From positions 62,001-126,000 of the forward strand of contig NZ_JACSCX010000005.1 of the NCBI RefSeq assembly GCF_014333525.1: a DNA stretch of 64,000 nucleotides, read 5' to 3'. Positions 55,320-63,511 of this stretch are shown here, one piece after another. Both the position numbers and the translations under genes were made by a program. The stretch's first letter is position 1, and every line of letters starts with the position of its first letter. The notes beneath the pieces were generated by a model that was not told where the DNA came from, searched no databases, and worked only from the letters and a program-made list of their open reading frames with translations. This DNA is from Hymenobacter puniceus (GTDB lineage Bacteria; Bacteroidota; Bacteroidia; Cytophagales; Hymenobacteraceae).

Positions 55320-55610
55320 CTACCGCTTGCTGATTTTGTTGTGGGAGATACTGCGCTGCTGGTTGCTCTTGAAGCCGTCCACGTCATTGGGGCGGAGGGC
55401 GCGGTGCTTGGTGGCGCGCCCACTCATGCGTGCCCGCCACATCCGAAACGAGGACCCCTTCATTTCGCGCCGCATTAGGGCAATGACGTCCTTTTCAGCC
55501 AGGCCAAACTGGGTTTCAATGGCCTCGAAAGGCGTGCGGTCCTCCCACCCCATTTCGATGATGCGGTCAATGTCTTGGGGGGATAAGGCGGGGGCGGGAT
55601 TCTCGGGCAT
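55320..55610 (-). CDS. TIGR03643-type small protein
   Basis: 96 residues from MPENPAPALSPQD. Blocks IDRIIEMGWEDRTPFEAIE, QFGLAEKDVIALMRREMKGS and SFRMWRARMSGRATKHRALR match the TIGR03643/DUF2805 family, a short conserved protein with a helix-turn-helix-like pattern. It is often found beside cryptochrome/photolyase genes in other bacteria; here it follows an SRPBCC gene. Function unknown. A longer frame upstream overlaps the SRPBCC gene. Confidence 0.88.
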   Translation of the reverse strand: MPENPAPALSPQDIDRIIEMGWEDRTPFEAIETQFGLAEKDVIALMRREMKGSSFRMWRARMSGRATKHRALRPNDVDGFKSNQQRSISHNKISKR

Positions 55611-55695
55611 CAGGTAGCTGGTTGTGCGGGGCTGTCGTGCCCGGCGCTTCTGCAACCGTTGGGCTTCGGGGGATGTTTCGGGTAGCTGGCGGCCA

Positions 55696-56175
55696 TTACT
55701 GCGTGGGTAGCACCGCACGCCACTGGCCGCTTTCGGCGTAGTGTTTCACCTCACGGCCCCACTCTACCAGAAAGCGCCGCAGATACCATTTTAGCACTAA
55801 CGCGTCCACGATACTTCCCAACCAGACCAGCGGCGAAACAAATTCGAATACGTCCCGCATCAGGGTGCCGGAACCGTGTGATTCGAAATAGTGCTCATGG
55901 CGCATACGTTTAAAAGCGCCCCGCTGCATTTCGTCGCAGAAATACACCGGGTCCTCATACTCCGTCACTTTGCTCGTCAGCGTCTGCCACACACCAAAAT
56001 GCCGCGCCCGAAACGTGACGGAGTCGCCAAGCTGCAGCACGCTGCTGCGGACGCCACCGACAATTTTCTCCTGGGTTTGGATGGCCGAAATGGTGTGCAG
56101 ATCCATGCTCAACGCCAGCTGAAAACAGCGGGCCTGCTGGGCGTTAATGAATGTCAGCACTTCAATAGTGGGCAT
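55696..56175 (-). CDS. SRPBCC-family protein
   Basis: 159 residues. START/SRPBCC fold: INAQQARCFQLALSMDLHTI, GDSVTFRARHFGVWQTLTSK, AFKRMRHEHYFES, GTLMRDVFEFVSPLVWLGSI. This subgroup (often labelled cell division inhibitor or polyketide cyclase-like) binds hydrophobic ligands. Co-located with the TIGR03643-type gene (85 bp away), an association that recurs in photolyase/cryptochrome regions of other bacteria; no photolyase is in view here. Confidence 0.87.
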   Translation of the reverse strand: MPTIEVLTFINAQQARCFQLALSMDLHTISAIQTQEKIVGGVRSSVLQLGDSVTFRARHFGVWQTLTSKVTEYEDPVYFCDEMQRGAFKRMRHEHYFESHGSGTLMRDVFEFVSPLVWLGSIVDALVLKWYLRRFLVEWGREVKHYAESGQWRAVLPTQ

Positions 56176-56178
56176 CTG

Positions 56179-56688
56179 CTACAAGATTCGGAATGAAATT
56201 TTTGCTTCCTCCTCCGTAGCTGATGCGGCGGGTTCAAAACGCAGGCACTGCAGTATCTCGCGCGTCTGCTGTACTATTTCAGCCTCGCCGCCAACTCCCG
56301 GAGGAATGGTCGTTTCAAGTAACATTACCTTGACTACCCGACCAGTTACATCCACTGATAGTCGCATCCAAACCTCCCCTTCCGTCTGAGCCCGCAGCGC
56401 TGCGGCCGGGTACCGAACGGAGCGTCCTACGAAATCGAAGTACGGCTGATCTTCGGGCTGCAACTGCTGGGCACTTATTCGTTGACCAATTCCGCGCTTG
56501 AGAGGTGGCACTTTGTCCCAATAGGCTACTCTACGTACAGAATCCTGCTGGGCTTTTGTCTGAGTTGTTTGGGGTGTAGCTACTGGACGCGCATCCCAGC
56601 GGTTGTAGGTAGTCTGTGCCTTAACCCGACTCACACCAGCAGTAAGCAGTAACAACAATCCACCTACAACCATCTTTGTAGAGCCCAT
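56179..56688 (-). CDS. Exported TonB C-terminal domain protein
   Basis: 169 residues. Signal peptide at about 1-24 (MVVGGLLLLLTAGVSRVKA). The C-terminal half is TonB-like: DFVGRSVRYPAAALRAQTEG, EVWMRLSVDVTGRVVKVMLL, REILQCLRFEPAASATEEEA. It lacks an inner-membrane anchor and long Pro-rich arm, so it may be a periplasmic single-domain relative. It ends 3 bp before the SRPBCC start, so the two are likely cotranscribed on the minus strand. Confidence 0.83.
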   Translation of the reverse strand: MGSTKMVVGGLLLLLTAGVSRVKAQTTYNRWDARPVATPQTTQTKAQQDSVRRVAYWDKVPPLKRGIGQRISAQQLQPEDQPYFDFVGRSVRYPAAALRAQTEGEVWMRLSVDVTGRVVKVMLLETTIPPGVGGEAEIVQQTREILQCLRFEPAASATEEEAKISFRIL

Positions 56689-56702
56689 ACCGAGTCTTTA
56701 TT

Positions 56703-56749
56703 CAAGCAGAACACCTCACGCAAACAAGCTGCGTGAGGTGTTCTGCTTG
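56703..56749. terminator. Perfect 20-bp hairpin upstream of the TonB-domain gene
   Basis: Arms 56703-56722 and 56730-56749 are exactly complementary with a 7-nt loop. It lies 20 bp after the stop of the small Cys protein on the minus strand, and so probably terminates it. Confidence 0.75.
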
Positions 56750-56769
56750 ATCTTCGTAATTGACTATGA

Positions 56770-56994
56770 TTACAGCGACTTCACGGCCGGGGCGGCAGCT
56801 GGAGCAGGCGTTACGGCAGCGGTTTTGGCGCCTTTCTTCATGCAGCAGGAGCTGCCCATGGCGGTCTTCTGCGCCTCAGAGCACTCCATTTTGGCGGCGG
56901 ATTTCTTGCCTTTCTTGTCGGTTTTGTCGCCCTCATGGGCAACGGCGGAACCGGCGAAGGCAAACAGGGCAAGGGCGAGCAGGGCGTTTTTCAT
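56770..56994 (-). CDS. Small exported Lys/Cys-rich protein
   Basis: 74 residues. Signal peptide at 1-19 (MKNALLALALFAFAGSAVA), then HEGDKTDKKGKKSAAKMECS, then AMGSSCCMKKGAK and an Ala/Pro tail. Three Cys (one single, one pair) with many Lys suggest a metal- or disulfide-related role in the periplasm, for example a small copper-binding protein, but I recognise no family. It is divergent from the MMPL exporter gene and ends at a perfect hairpin. Confidence 0.72.
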   Translation of the reverse strand: MKNALLALALFAFAGSAVAHEGDKTDKKGKKSAAKMECSEAQKTAMGSSCCMKKGAKTAAVTPAPAAAPAVKSL

Positions 56995-57100
56995 GGCAGC
57001 GAAGAAGTGAGAAGGAGAAACAAATGTCCGAAATCCGGGGTTGGCTTTCGGTTGTCCTAAAGTAGCTCCGTTTCGGCAGAAAACCGAACCCCACCTGCTG

Positions 57101-57108
57101 TAGCTTTG
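57101..57108 (+). promoter_or_regulatory. Candidate -7 box for the MMPL gene
   Basis: TAGCTTTG fits TAnnTTTG. Transcription would begin near 57113, which excludes the in-frame GTG at 57111 and supports ATG 57177 as the start. Confidence 0.45.
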
Positions 57109-57176
57109 CGGTGGCCGGTTTCCAGCTGCCGCACTCGTTTCCTGATGCCCGAAGCCCTGGCTTCGTGGCCTTGCTT

Positions 57177-59477
57177 ATGCCCCTTCGCAAACTCGCGCAC
57201 CTTACCCTGCTGGCCCTTGGGCTACTCACGGCCCTAGCTGTTTTTTCCGTGGCCCAGCTGCGGTTCAACTACAATTTCAACGACTTCTACCCCGCCGGCG
57301 ACCCGGACCTGGACTACTACGAGCAGTACGCCAGCCGCTTCGGCAACGACAACGACTACGTGCTGCTGGGTGTGGAAGCCCCGGCCGGCCAGACCGTGTT
57401 CGAGCCCCGGTTTCTAACCAAGGTGGATTCGCTGACGCGCTTTATCCGGGCGCGGCGTCACGTCACGCAGGTATCGTCGCCGACGACGGCCAGCAACCCG
57501 GTGGTGGAAGGGCTGGGCGTGTTCAACGTGCCCTACCTGCACCCGCAGGAGCCCGCCCGCCGCGCCCAGGACTCGGCGCTGGTGTACCACACGCCGGGGC
57601 TCGTGGGCAACCTAATTTCCAGGGATGCGCGGGCCGTGACGGTGCTGTTCCAGACCTCACCCAACCTGAGCAAACCGCCCGGCGACTCGCTGCTGGCGGC
57701 AGTGCGCACGGAGCTACAGCGCCAGGGCATCCCCGAAAACGAGTACCACATGGCCGGCAAGATGGTGGCTCAGTCGGTGTTCGTGGACCGGTTGCAGATG
57801 GAGCTGATGGTATTCATGAGCCTATCGGTGGTGCTCGTGACGGGGCTGCTGTGGCTTACGTTCCGGACCTGGTGGGGCGTGGTGCTGCCGCTGGTGGTGG
57901 TGTTGGGCTCCATTCTGTGGGGGCTGGGCGTGATGTCGGCCTTCGGGGTGAGCATTGATTTGATGACGGCGCTGCTGCCGGTGATGTTGTTCGTGGTGGG
58001 CATGTCCGATACCATCCACATCATCACGCGCTACGTCACGGAGCTGGGCTACGGGGCCAGCAAGCGGGATTCGCTGCTGATTGCCCTCAAGGAATCGGGC
58101 TTCGGCTCGGGGCTGTCGGCGCTGACGACCAGCATCGGGTTTTTCACCCTGATGACCAGCACCATCCGGCCGATTTATAACTTCGGGCTGTTTACGGGCA
58201 TTGCCGTGCTGCTCACGTTTGCCCTCAGCTTCACGCTGCTGCCGGCCATGCTGGTGCTGTTGCGCAAGCCGCAGCTGCGGATTCCGCGCGAAACTGGCCA
58301 CAGCTGGGACGGCGTGCTGGGCCGGATGTTCCGGACGGTGCTGGCGCGGCGGCACTGGGTGGTGGCCATCAGCGCCGTGGTGCTGGTGCTGTCGGTGGCG
58401 TCAGCCTCACGTATCCGCATCAACTCAGCCCTGCTCGACGACCTGTCGCAAAACGACCCGGTGAAGCTAGATTTCCAGTTTTTCGAGCGGCAGTTTGCCG
58501 GTGTGCGGCCCTTCGAGCTGGACTTGAAGCCGGCTCCTGGTCGCTCGATTTACGACCTGAACGTGCTGCGACAGACCGAGCAGATTGAGAACTATCTGCA
58601 AAAGGACTACGGCCTGAACTTCGTGGCCTCGCCGGTTACCATCATCAAATCGGTGCGCAAGGCCCTCAATGGCGGCCTGCTGACCGAGTACCGCCTGCCC
58701 GACTCCGAGGCCGAGCTGCAACGGCTGATGCGCAAGGTGAAGCTATTCCGGAAGAAGCCGGAGTTTCGGGCGCTGGCCCTGCCCGACGGCTCCGAGGGCC
58801 GCCTCACCGGCCGTATGCCCGACGTGGGCAGCGTGAGGGCCGGGCAGCTGAACGCCGGACTGCGGCAGTTTCTGCGCACGTCCGTGGACCCTGCCGTGCT
58901 GCAAACCCGCCTCACCGGCTCGGCCAACCTCATCGACAAAAACAACGAAACCCTCACCCGCAACATGATTACGGGCATGAGCATCGACATTCTGATGGTC
59001 ACGCTCATTGTGCTGGCGCTGTTCCGCTCGGTGCGCATGACGGTGGTGGTGCTTATCCCGAACCTGGTGCCCATCCTCATCGTGGCCGGCGTGATGGGCG
59101 CGGCCGGCGTGAGCATGAAGGTGAGCACCAGTATCATCTTCACCATTGCTTTCGGCATTGCCGTCGACGACACCATTCACTTCATCTCGAAGCTGAAGCT
59201 GGTGCTGCTGCAAGAGCCTAGTTTGTTTAAAGCCGTGCGCAAAACCTACCTGATGGCCGGAAAAGCCGTTATTGTCACCTCCCTGATTCTGGTGGGCGGG
59301 TTTTCGACCTTGATATTTTCTTCGTTTGATGGGACTTTTTACGTGGGTTTGCTCATCGGCCTCACGCTGCTGTTTGGGGTGGTAGCCGAGCTGACGTTGC
59401 TGCCGATTCTGATTCTGGCCTTCTACCGGCATAAGCCCAGGGAAATCCGGGAGCCGGTGCCGGCGTTGGGTGGGTAA
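57177..59477 (+). CDS. MMPL/RND-superfamily transporter
   Basis: 766 residues from MPLRKLAHLTLLALG. Two homologous halves, each a first membrane helix, a large periplasmic loop and five helices: LMVFMSLSVVLVTGLLWLTF, VMLFVVGMSDTIHIITRYVT in the first half and IVLALFRSVRMTVVVLIPNL, TIAFGIAVDDTIHFISKLKL in the second. The SDTIH/DDTIH acidic residues are the usual proton relay. The family exports lipids or other hydrophobic molecules by proton-motive force. A preceding Cys-rich small gene is divergent; nothing else points to a substrate. Confidence 0.95.
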   Translation: MPLRKLAHLTLLALGLLTALAVFSVAQLRFNYNFNDFYPAGDPDLDYYEQYASRFGNDNDYVLLGVEAPAGQTVFEPRFLTKVDSLTRFIRARRHVTQVSSPTTASNPVVEGLGVFNVPYLHPQEPARRAQDSALVYHTPGLVGNLISRDARAVTVLFQTSPNLSKPPGDSLLAAVRTELQRQGIPENEYHMAGKMVAQSVFVDRLQMELMVFMSLSVVLVTGLLWLTFRTWWGVVLPLVVVLGSILWGLGVMSAFGVSIDLMTALLPVMLFVVGMSDTIHIITRYVTELGYGASKRDSLLIALKESGFGSGLSALTTSIGFFTLMTSTIRPIYNFGLFTGIAVLLTFALSFTLLPAMLVLLRKPQLRIPRETGHSWDGVLGRMFRTVLARRHWVVAISAVVLVLSVASASRIRINSALLDDLSQNDPVKLDFQFFERQFAGVRPFELDLKPAPGRSIYDLNVLRQTEQIENYLQKDYGLNFVASPVTIIKSVRKALNGGLLTEYRLPDSEAELQRLMRKVKLFRKKPEFRALALPDGSEGRLTGRMPDVGSVRAGQLNAGLRQFLRTSVDPAVLQTRLTGSANLIDKNNETLTRNMITGMSIDILMVTLIVLALFRSVRMTVVVLIPNLVPILIVAGVMGAAGVSMKVSTSIIFTIAFGIAVDDTIHFISKLKLVLLQEPSLFKAVRKTYLMAGKAVIVTSLILVGGFSTLIFSSFDGTFYVGLLIGLTLLFGVVAELTLLPILILAFYRHKPREIREPVPALGG

Positions 59478-59482
59478 CGGAT

Positions 59483-59565
59483 TTTCTCGCAGAGGTCCGC
59501 AGAGGTAAAGAAAGGTCGTTTCTCTGCCAACCTCTGCGCATCCCTCTGCGGACCTCTGCGAGAAA
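59483..59565. repeat. CGCAGAGGTCCGCAGAGG inverted repeat
   Basis: Arms 59483-59505 and 59543-59565 pair over 23 bp without mismatch; the middle contains a further CTCTGC unit. It starts 6 bp after the MMPL stop and probably also terminates transcription. Confidence 0.8.
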
Positions 59566-59594
59566 TCTACGAATGCCCCATCTTTGCTGCCTCT

Positions 59595-60179
59595 ATGACG
59601 AACCGCCTTCTGCCCTTCCTGCTCGCCTTTTCCTGCGGAACTGCCCTCGCCCAAACTGCCCCGGCCACTACCGCGCCTGACGACCCGCTACCCCGCCTGA
59701 TTCAGGAGCGCCAGCAGATGGTGCAGCAGTACGAAGATGCTGCCGCCCAGCGCAACGCTTTCCTGGCCAATAAGCCCAGCAAAAAAGACCTGCAGGAAGT
59801 AGTGGATGCCTTGAAGGGCATCATTCGCAAAGACACCGAGATTGTGCGCGCCGTGCAGGCCGGCACCCTGCGCAAAACTGCCGCAGTGGTGGCCGAAAAC
59901 CAGCAGGTAAAGCAGTTGGCTACCGTGGCCCAGACCGACCAAAGCAGCACCCGGGAGCGGTTCCACGACCTGGAAAGCCAGATTGCCAACTTGCAGGAGC
60001 GCGACCGGCAGCGCAACAAAAAGCTGCAGGACCTGCAAGCCACTGCCGATGAAGCCACCGCCGCCCGCTCCTCCCGTGAGCTGCTGGCCGCCGCCCTGGC
60101 CGTACTGTCGGCCGGCCTGCTGTTCTACGTGCTCAAGCTGCGCGGGCAACGTGGCGGAACGGTAAAGCGCCGGAAGTAA
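59595..60179 (+). CDS. Exported coiled-coil protein with C-terminal membrane anchor
   Basis: 194 residues. Signal peptide at 1-19 (RLLPFLLAFSCGTALAQ). Residues 40-160 are a long coiled coil (LIQERQQMVQQYEDAAAQRN, HDLESQIANLQERDRQRNKK), then a membrane helix (LLAAALAVLSAGLLFYVLKL) and basic tail KRRK, so the protein would be held in the inner membrane with the coil outside. Function unknown. It sits between two palindromic repeats that likely isolate it transcriptionally. Confidence 0.78.
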   Translation: MTNRLLPFLLAFSCGTALAQTAPATTAPDDPLPRLIQERQQMVQQYEDAAAQRNAFLANKPSKKDLQEVVDALKGIIRKDTEIVRAVQAGTLRKTAAVVAENQQVKQLATVAQTDQSSTRERFHDLESQIANLQERDRQRNKKLQDLQATADEATAARSSRELLAAALAVLSAGLLFYVLKLRGQRGGTVKRRK

Positions 60180-60191
60180 TACACTAACCAG

Positions 60192-60280
60192 CTGTCATCC
60201 TGAGCGGAGCGAAGGACCTTACCACGTCAGAACGAATTGCACTGACGTGGTAAGGTCCTTCGCTCCGCTCAGGATGACAG
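60192..60280. repeat. GTCATCCTGAGC palindrome with 39-bp perfect arms
   Basis: Arms 60192-60230 and 60242-60280 are exactly complementary over 39 bp, loop 11 nt. The outer bases CTGTCATCCTGAGCGGAGCG resemble, but differ from, the GTCATGCTGAGC family. A degraded arm (GGTAAGGTCCTGCGCGCTGC) lies at 62001-62034. Confidence 0.9.
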
Positions 60281-60304
60281 GGTATTTTCCTCCACTTCTC
60301 CCCC

Positions 60305-60655
60305 ATGCTCCTCCCCGCCGCCCAGTTCCTGACCTACGCCGAGGCGGTGGCGCTGTACAATCAGCTTAAGGAAGCCGAAGTAGATGCACTGGTGAAAACC
60401 TGCGGGCCGCCCTCCTTCCCGTTTGGCGACGGGCTGTTTTACCAGCTGCTGATTGAGGAAGCCGACGTGCCGCACGCCCAGGAAACAGTGGCAGCCTTTG
60501 AGTTGCAGCGCGCCGCGCCGAAAGTCCTACGCTGCCCGCGCTGCCGGGCCGAGGGGGCCGCGCCGCTGGCGCGGACGGCGTGGTGGCAGCGGCTCTACTA
60601 CGCGGGCACCGTGCTGCACCAGTGCCCGCAGTGCCGCGCCACGTTCCCGGTCTGA
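60305..60655 (+). CDS. DUF2007-like small protein with zinc-ribbon end
   Basis: 116 residues. Residues 10-75 fit the putative signal-transducing DUF2007 fold (FLTYAEAVALYNQLKEAEVD, LLIEEADVPHAQETVAAFEL). Residues 78-116 carry two CPxC pairs, LRCPRCRAEG and HQCPQCRATF, a likely zinc ribbon; the spacing between them is 36 residues. Both parts in one protein are typical of Bacteroidetes. The ATG at 60305 is 24 bp after the palindrome. It is 26 bp before the Imm51-like gene and likely cotranscribed with it. Confidence 0.78.
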   Translation: MLLPAAQFLTYAEAVALYNQLKEAEVDALVKTCGPPSFPFGDGLFYQLLIEEADVPHAQETVAAFELQRAAPKVLRCPRCRAEGAAPLARTAWWQRLYYAGTVLHQCPQCRATFPV

Positions 60656-60681
60656 GCCCCCGATATCGTACCTTGCTGCCC

Positions 60682-61041
60682 ATGTCTACCACCTATCCGT
60701 TCCTAGTTGCCGACCTCGAAGACCAAGCCACGCCCGGCCGCCAGCAGCGCCTGCTGGTGAACCTTTCGAACATGGACGACTATTACAACGTGTTCGAGAA
60801 GTACGGTTTCAGCGGCAGCGGGGCCAGCTGGGCCGAGCACATCGAAACCATTCTGGAAGAGCACGCCCCCGCCCTGCTCGACCACGTGGAACTACTGGGG
60901 CAGGGCGAAATTTTCGGGGTGTATACCGACGGCCCCGGGGCCACCGAGCAGTTTCTGGCCCTGATTCAGCCCATTTTCGGCGACCTGGGCAGCCTCAACA
61001 AGTACCTCAGCCAAGCCGACCCCGACGACTTTTTTGAGTAG
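60682..61041 (+). CDS. Imm51-like immunity protein (tentative)
   Basis: 119 residues. The segment YNVFEKYGFSGSGASWAEHI followed by ETILEEHAPALLDHVELLGQ and GEIFGVYTDGPGATEQFLAL resembles Imm51, a family of immunity proteins and related regulators with a Gly-x-Gly-x-x-W loop, a helix and a [GE]-x-F-x-x-Y strand. No toxin gene with a recognisable effector domain is nearby, so it would be an orphan; an alternative is a non-immunity relative. No signal peptide. Start chosen at ATG 60682. Confidence 0.6.
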   Translation: MSTTYPFLVADLEDQATPGRQQRLLVNLSNMDDYYNVFEKYGFSGSGASWAEHIETILEEHAPALLDHVELLGQGEIFGVYTDGPGATEQFLALIQPIFGDLGSLNKYLSQADPDDFFE

Positions 61042-61162
61042 CGCGGGCAGCTGCTTGCGCCGGAGCAGGTGCTGGCTTCCGGCTACTTTCTTCGCCCGCT
61101 GTTCATCTTTTGCGTAGGTGTCAGGGCCGTCTTTTAGGGCAGCGCTTCGCATTTTTTCTTGT

Positions 61163-61840
61163 ATGAAAATACTTCTGGTGGAAGACGAGCCCAAGCTGGC
61201 GTCTTTCGTGAAAAAAGGCTTTAACAACGAAGGCTACGAGATTGAAGTGGCTTACGACGGCCGCATGGGCCAGTCTTTGATTCAGCAGAACCGCTATGAT
61301 CTGGTGATTCTGGATGTGAACCTGCCTTATGTGAATGGCTTTGAGCTGTGCCGGCTGGTGCGCCGCCAGGATGCTCATGTGCCCGTGCTGCTGCTCACTG
61401 CCCTCGACAGCCTCGATGATAAAGTCACGGGCTTTGAGGCCGGCACCGACGATTACCTGGTGAAGCCCTTCGAATTTAAGGAGTTGCTGCTGCGGGCCCG
61501 GGTGCTCATGCGCCGCCACACCGAGGCCGCCACCGTGCAGCCCACCCTGCGCATTGCTGATCTGGAACTAAACCTCGACGCCAAAACCGTCAGCCGCGCC
61601 GGCCAGCGCATCGACCTGACCACCAAAGAGTACTCCCTACTGGAGTATCTGCTGCTGAATCGGGGCAAAATCATTTCCCGCGTGGATATTGCCGAAAAGG
61701 TCTGGGAGCTGAATTTCGATACTAACACCAACGTCATCGACGTGTACGTGAGCTACCTGCGCAAGAAGCTCGACAAAGGCTACCCCGTAAAGCTGATTCA
61801 TACCGTAGTGGGCATGGGCTACGTGCTGCGGGAAGGCTAA
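61163..61840 (+). CDS. OmpR/PhoB-family response regulator
   Basis: 225 residues. Receiver domain: ILLVEDEP at the start, phospho-acceptor Asp51 in VILDVNLPYVNGFELC, LLLTALDSLDD and YLVKPFEFKELL. The winged-helix DNA-binding domain follows (LRIADLELNLDAKTVSRAGQ, LTTKEYSLLEYLLLNRGKII, SRVDIAEKVWELNFDTNTNV, IDVYVSYLRKKLDKG). The partner kinase gene starts 240 bp downstream after a repeat element. ATG 61163 gives the normal receiver start MKILLVEDEP. Confidence 0.97.
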   Translation: MKILLVEDEPKLASFVKKGFNNEGYEIEVAYDGRMGQSLIQQNRYDLVILDVNLPYVNGFELCRLVRRQDAHVPVLLLTALDSLDDKVTGFEAGTDDYLVKPFEFKELLLRARVLMRRHTEAATVQPTLRIADLELNLDAKTVSRAGQRIDLTTKEYSLLEYLLLNRGKIISRVDIAEKVWELNFDTNTNVIDVYVSYLRKKLDKGYPVKLIHTVVGMGYVLREG

Positions 61841-61876
61841 GCAAAGGTGAAGTTGTGCGTAGTAGCGTAGACAGGT

Positions 61877-61968
61877 GTCATGCTGAGCTTGCCGAAGCAT
61901 CTCTACCGCTGGCTAATCAATGCTTCTGCAACGAAGCGGTAGAGATGCTTCGGCAAGCTCAGCATGAC
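61877..61968. repeat. GTCATGCTGAGC palindrome, copy 2
   Basis: Arms 61877-61910 and 61935-61968 pair perfectly over 34 bp. It shares the TCATGCTGAGCTTGCCGAAG arm with the copy at 50667-50756. It lies between the response regulator and its kinase, where it may reduce or uncouple kinase expression. Confidence 0.88.
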
Positions 61969-62000
61969 GTTCTTTTTCTTTTTTGTCCACACAGCCTAAC

Positions 62001-62034
62001 GCGGTAAGGTCCTGCGCGCTGCTCAGGATGACAG
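62001..62034. repeat. Degraded arm of the GTCATCCTGAGC palindrome
   Basis: GCGGTAAGGTCCTGCGCGCT followed by GCTCAGGATGACAG matches the right arm of 60192-60280 with a few changes. No left arm is seen. Confidence 0.6.
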
Positions 62035-62080
62035 CCGTCTACCCTACTACTCACCATTTCACAACTTCACCACCTGATTC

Positions 62081-63451
62081 ATGCTCATTCGCAACAAGCT
62101 GATTCTACGCTTCACGCTGCTGGTAGTGGGGATTCAGCTGTGCTTTTCGGCATTCCTGTACTACTTCCAGGCTACCACGCGGGAGCAGCGGTTTGTAACG
62201 CGCCTCACCACCAAGGCCACCATGACCACCCGCCTGCTGGTGCGGCGCGGCGGCCGGGTAGACGAGAGCCTGCTGCGCCAGCTGCACCGCCGCGACCTGT
62301 TCACCATCCCGCAGGAGCAAATCAGCATTTACGGTCCCGGCCAGCACCTGCTCTACACCAGCGCCGACAACCTCAGCCAGCGACTGAACTCCCGGCAGCT
62401 GCCGCGGATACGGCCCAGCCGGCCGGTGCGCTTCGCCGATGGCGAGCTGGAAGCCGTGGGCCTGCTCTATCAGTACCGGGGCCAGCCCTACTGGCTGTTT
62501 GCGGCCGGCCACGACGACTTTGGGCTGAGCCAGCTGCACAAGCTGCGCCTGATTTTGCTGGCCGCCAACCTGGGGGCGCTGGTACTCATTATTTTGGCCG
62601 GCTGGTACTTCGCCGATGAGTCGCTGAAGCCGATTTCGCGGGTGGTGCGGCAGGTGGAGCGCATCACGGCCTCCCGGCTCAGCACCCGGGTAGACGAGGG
62701 CAACGGCACCGACGAAATTGCCCAGCTGGCCCGCACCTTCAACCACATGCTGGGCGGCGTGGAGCAGGCATTTGAGTCGCAGAAAAGCTTTCTGAGCAAT
62801 GCCAGCCACGAGTTGCGCACGCCGCTGGCCTCGGTGCTGGGCACCCTGGAAACGGCCTATGCCTACGATACCACCCTGCCGGAAGCCCGGCAGAGCATTG
62901 GCTCGGCGGTGGAAGAAATCAAGAAGCTCATTGAGCTCACCAACGGCCTGCTGAGTTTGGCCAAAGTCACCGACCCCTCGTTCCGGCAGAAACCGGTGCG
63001 CCTGGATGAGTGCCTGACCCAGGCCCTGGCTACCTGCCAGCGCCGCCACCCCGGCCGCGAGCTGCGCCTGGAGTTTGGGGAGCTGCCGACGGAGGTAGAC
63101 GATATGTTTATGGTGCGTGGCAACGAGCAGCTACTCACCACGGCCCTGCTCAACCTGCTCGATAATGCCTGCAAGTACTCTGCCGGCCCGGTGCGGGCCC
63201 TGCTGGGCTACCGCACACCTACTACCCTGCGCGTGCTGGTTACGGACCAGGGTATTGGTATGGCCCCCCACGAGCTGGCCCGCATTTATGAGCCGCTGTA
63301 CCGGGCCGGCTTAGCCACCTCGGCCACCGGCTACGGCCTGGGCCTGCCCATGACGCGCAAAATTGTGCAGGTACACGGCGGCGAAATCAACCTGGCCTCC
63401 CAACCCGGTCACGGCACTACCGCCACCATAGAGCTGCCCGCGGTAGTGTGA
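62081..63451 (+). CDS. Sensor histidine kinase
   Basis: 456 residues. Two membrane helices (about 8-28 LILRFTLLVVGIQLCFSAFL, and about 158-180 LGALVLIILAGWYFA) bracket a 130-residue extracytoplasmic sensor. Then HAMP (PISRVVRQVERITASRLSTR), the HisKA dimerisation helix with His243 in SNASHELRTPLASVLGTLE, and HATPase_c with LLNLLDNACKYS (N box), DQGIGM (G1) and GYGLGLPMTRKIV (G2). It should phosphorylate the adjacent OmpR-type regulator. The signal is unknown. ATG 62081 starts MLIRNKLILRF. Confidence 0.97.
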   Translation: MLIRNKLILRFTLLVVGIQLCFSAFLYYFQATTREQRFVTRLTTKATMTTRLLVRRGGRVDESLLRQLHRRDLFTIPQEQISIYGPGQHLLYTSADNLSQRLNSRQLPRIRPSRPVRFADGELEAVGLLYQYRGQPYWLFAAGHDDFGLSQLHKLRLILLAANLGALVLIILAGWYFADESLKPISRVVRQVERITASRLSTRVDEGNGTDEIAQLARTFNHMLGGVEQAFESQKSFLSNASHELRTPLASVLGTLETAYAYDTTLPEARQSIGSAVEEIKKLIELTNGLLSLAKVTDPSFRQKPVRLDECLTQALATCQRRHPGRELRLEFGELPTEVDDMFMVRGNEQLLTTALLNLLDNACKYSAGPVRALLGYRTPTTLRVLVTDQGIGMAPHELARIYEPLYRAGLATSATGYGLGLPMTRKIVQVHGGEINLASQPGHGTTATIELPAVV

Positions 63452-63470
63452 GGGTAAGAGGGTAAAATAG

Positions 63471-63511
63471 AACGTCATTCCAAGCCTGTGAGGAATCTCG
63501 CGTGCTGACGT
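63471..63511. repeat. GTCATTCCAAGC-type repeat arm
   Basis: GAACGTCATTCCAAGCCTGT and GAGGAATCTCGCGTGCTGAC form one arm of what I recall as another common Hymenobacter intergenic repeat. The opposite arm is not present. Confidence 0.45.

Noticed and set aside
57111..57176. GTG start at 57111 for the MMPL gene
   Set aside because: It lies at about the transcription start set by the TAGCTTTG box, and the membrane helix begins at ATG 57177.
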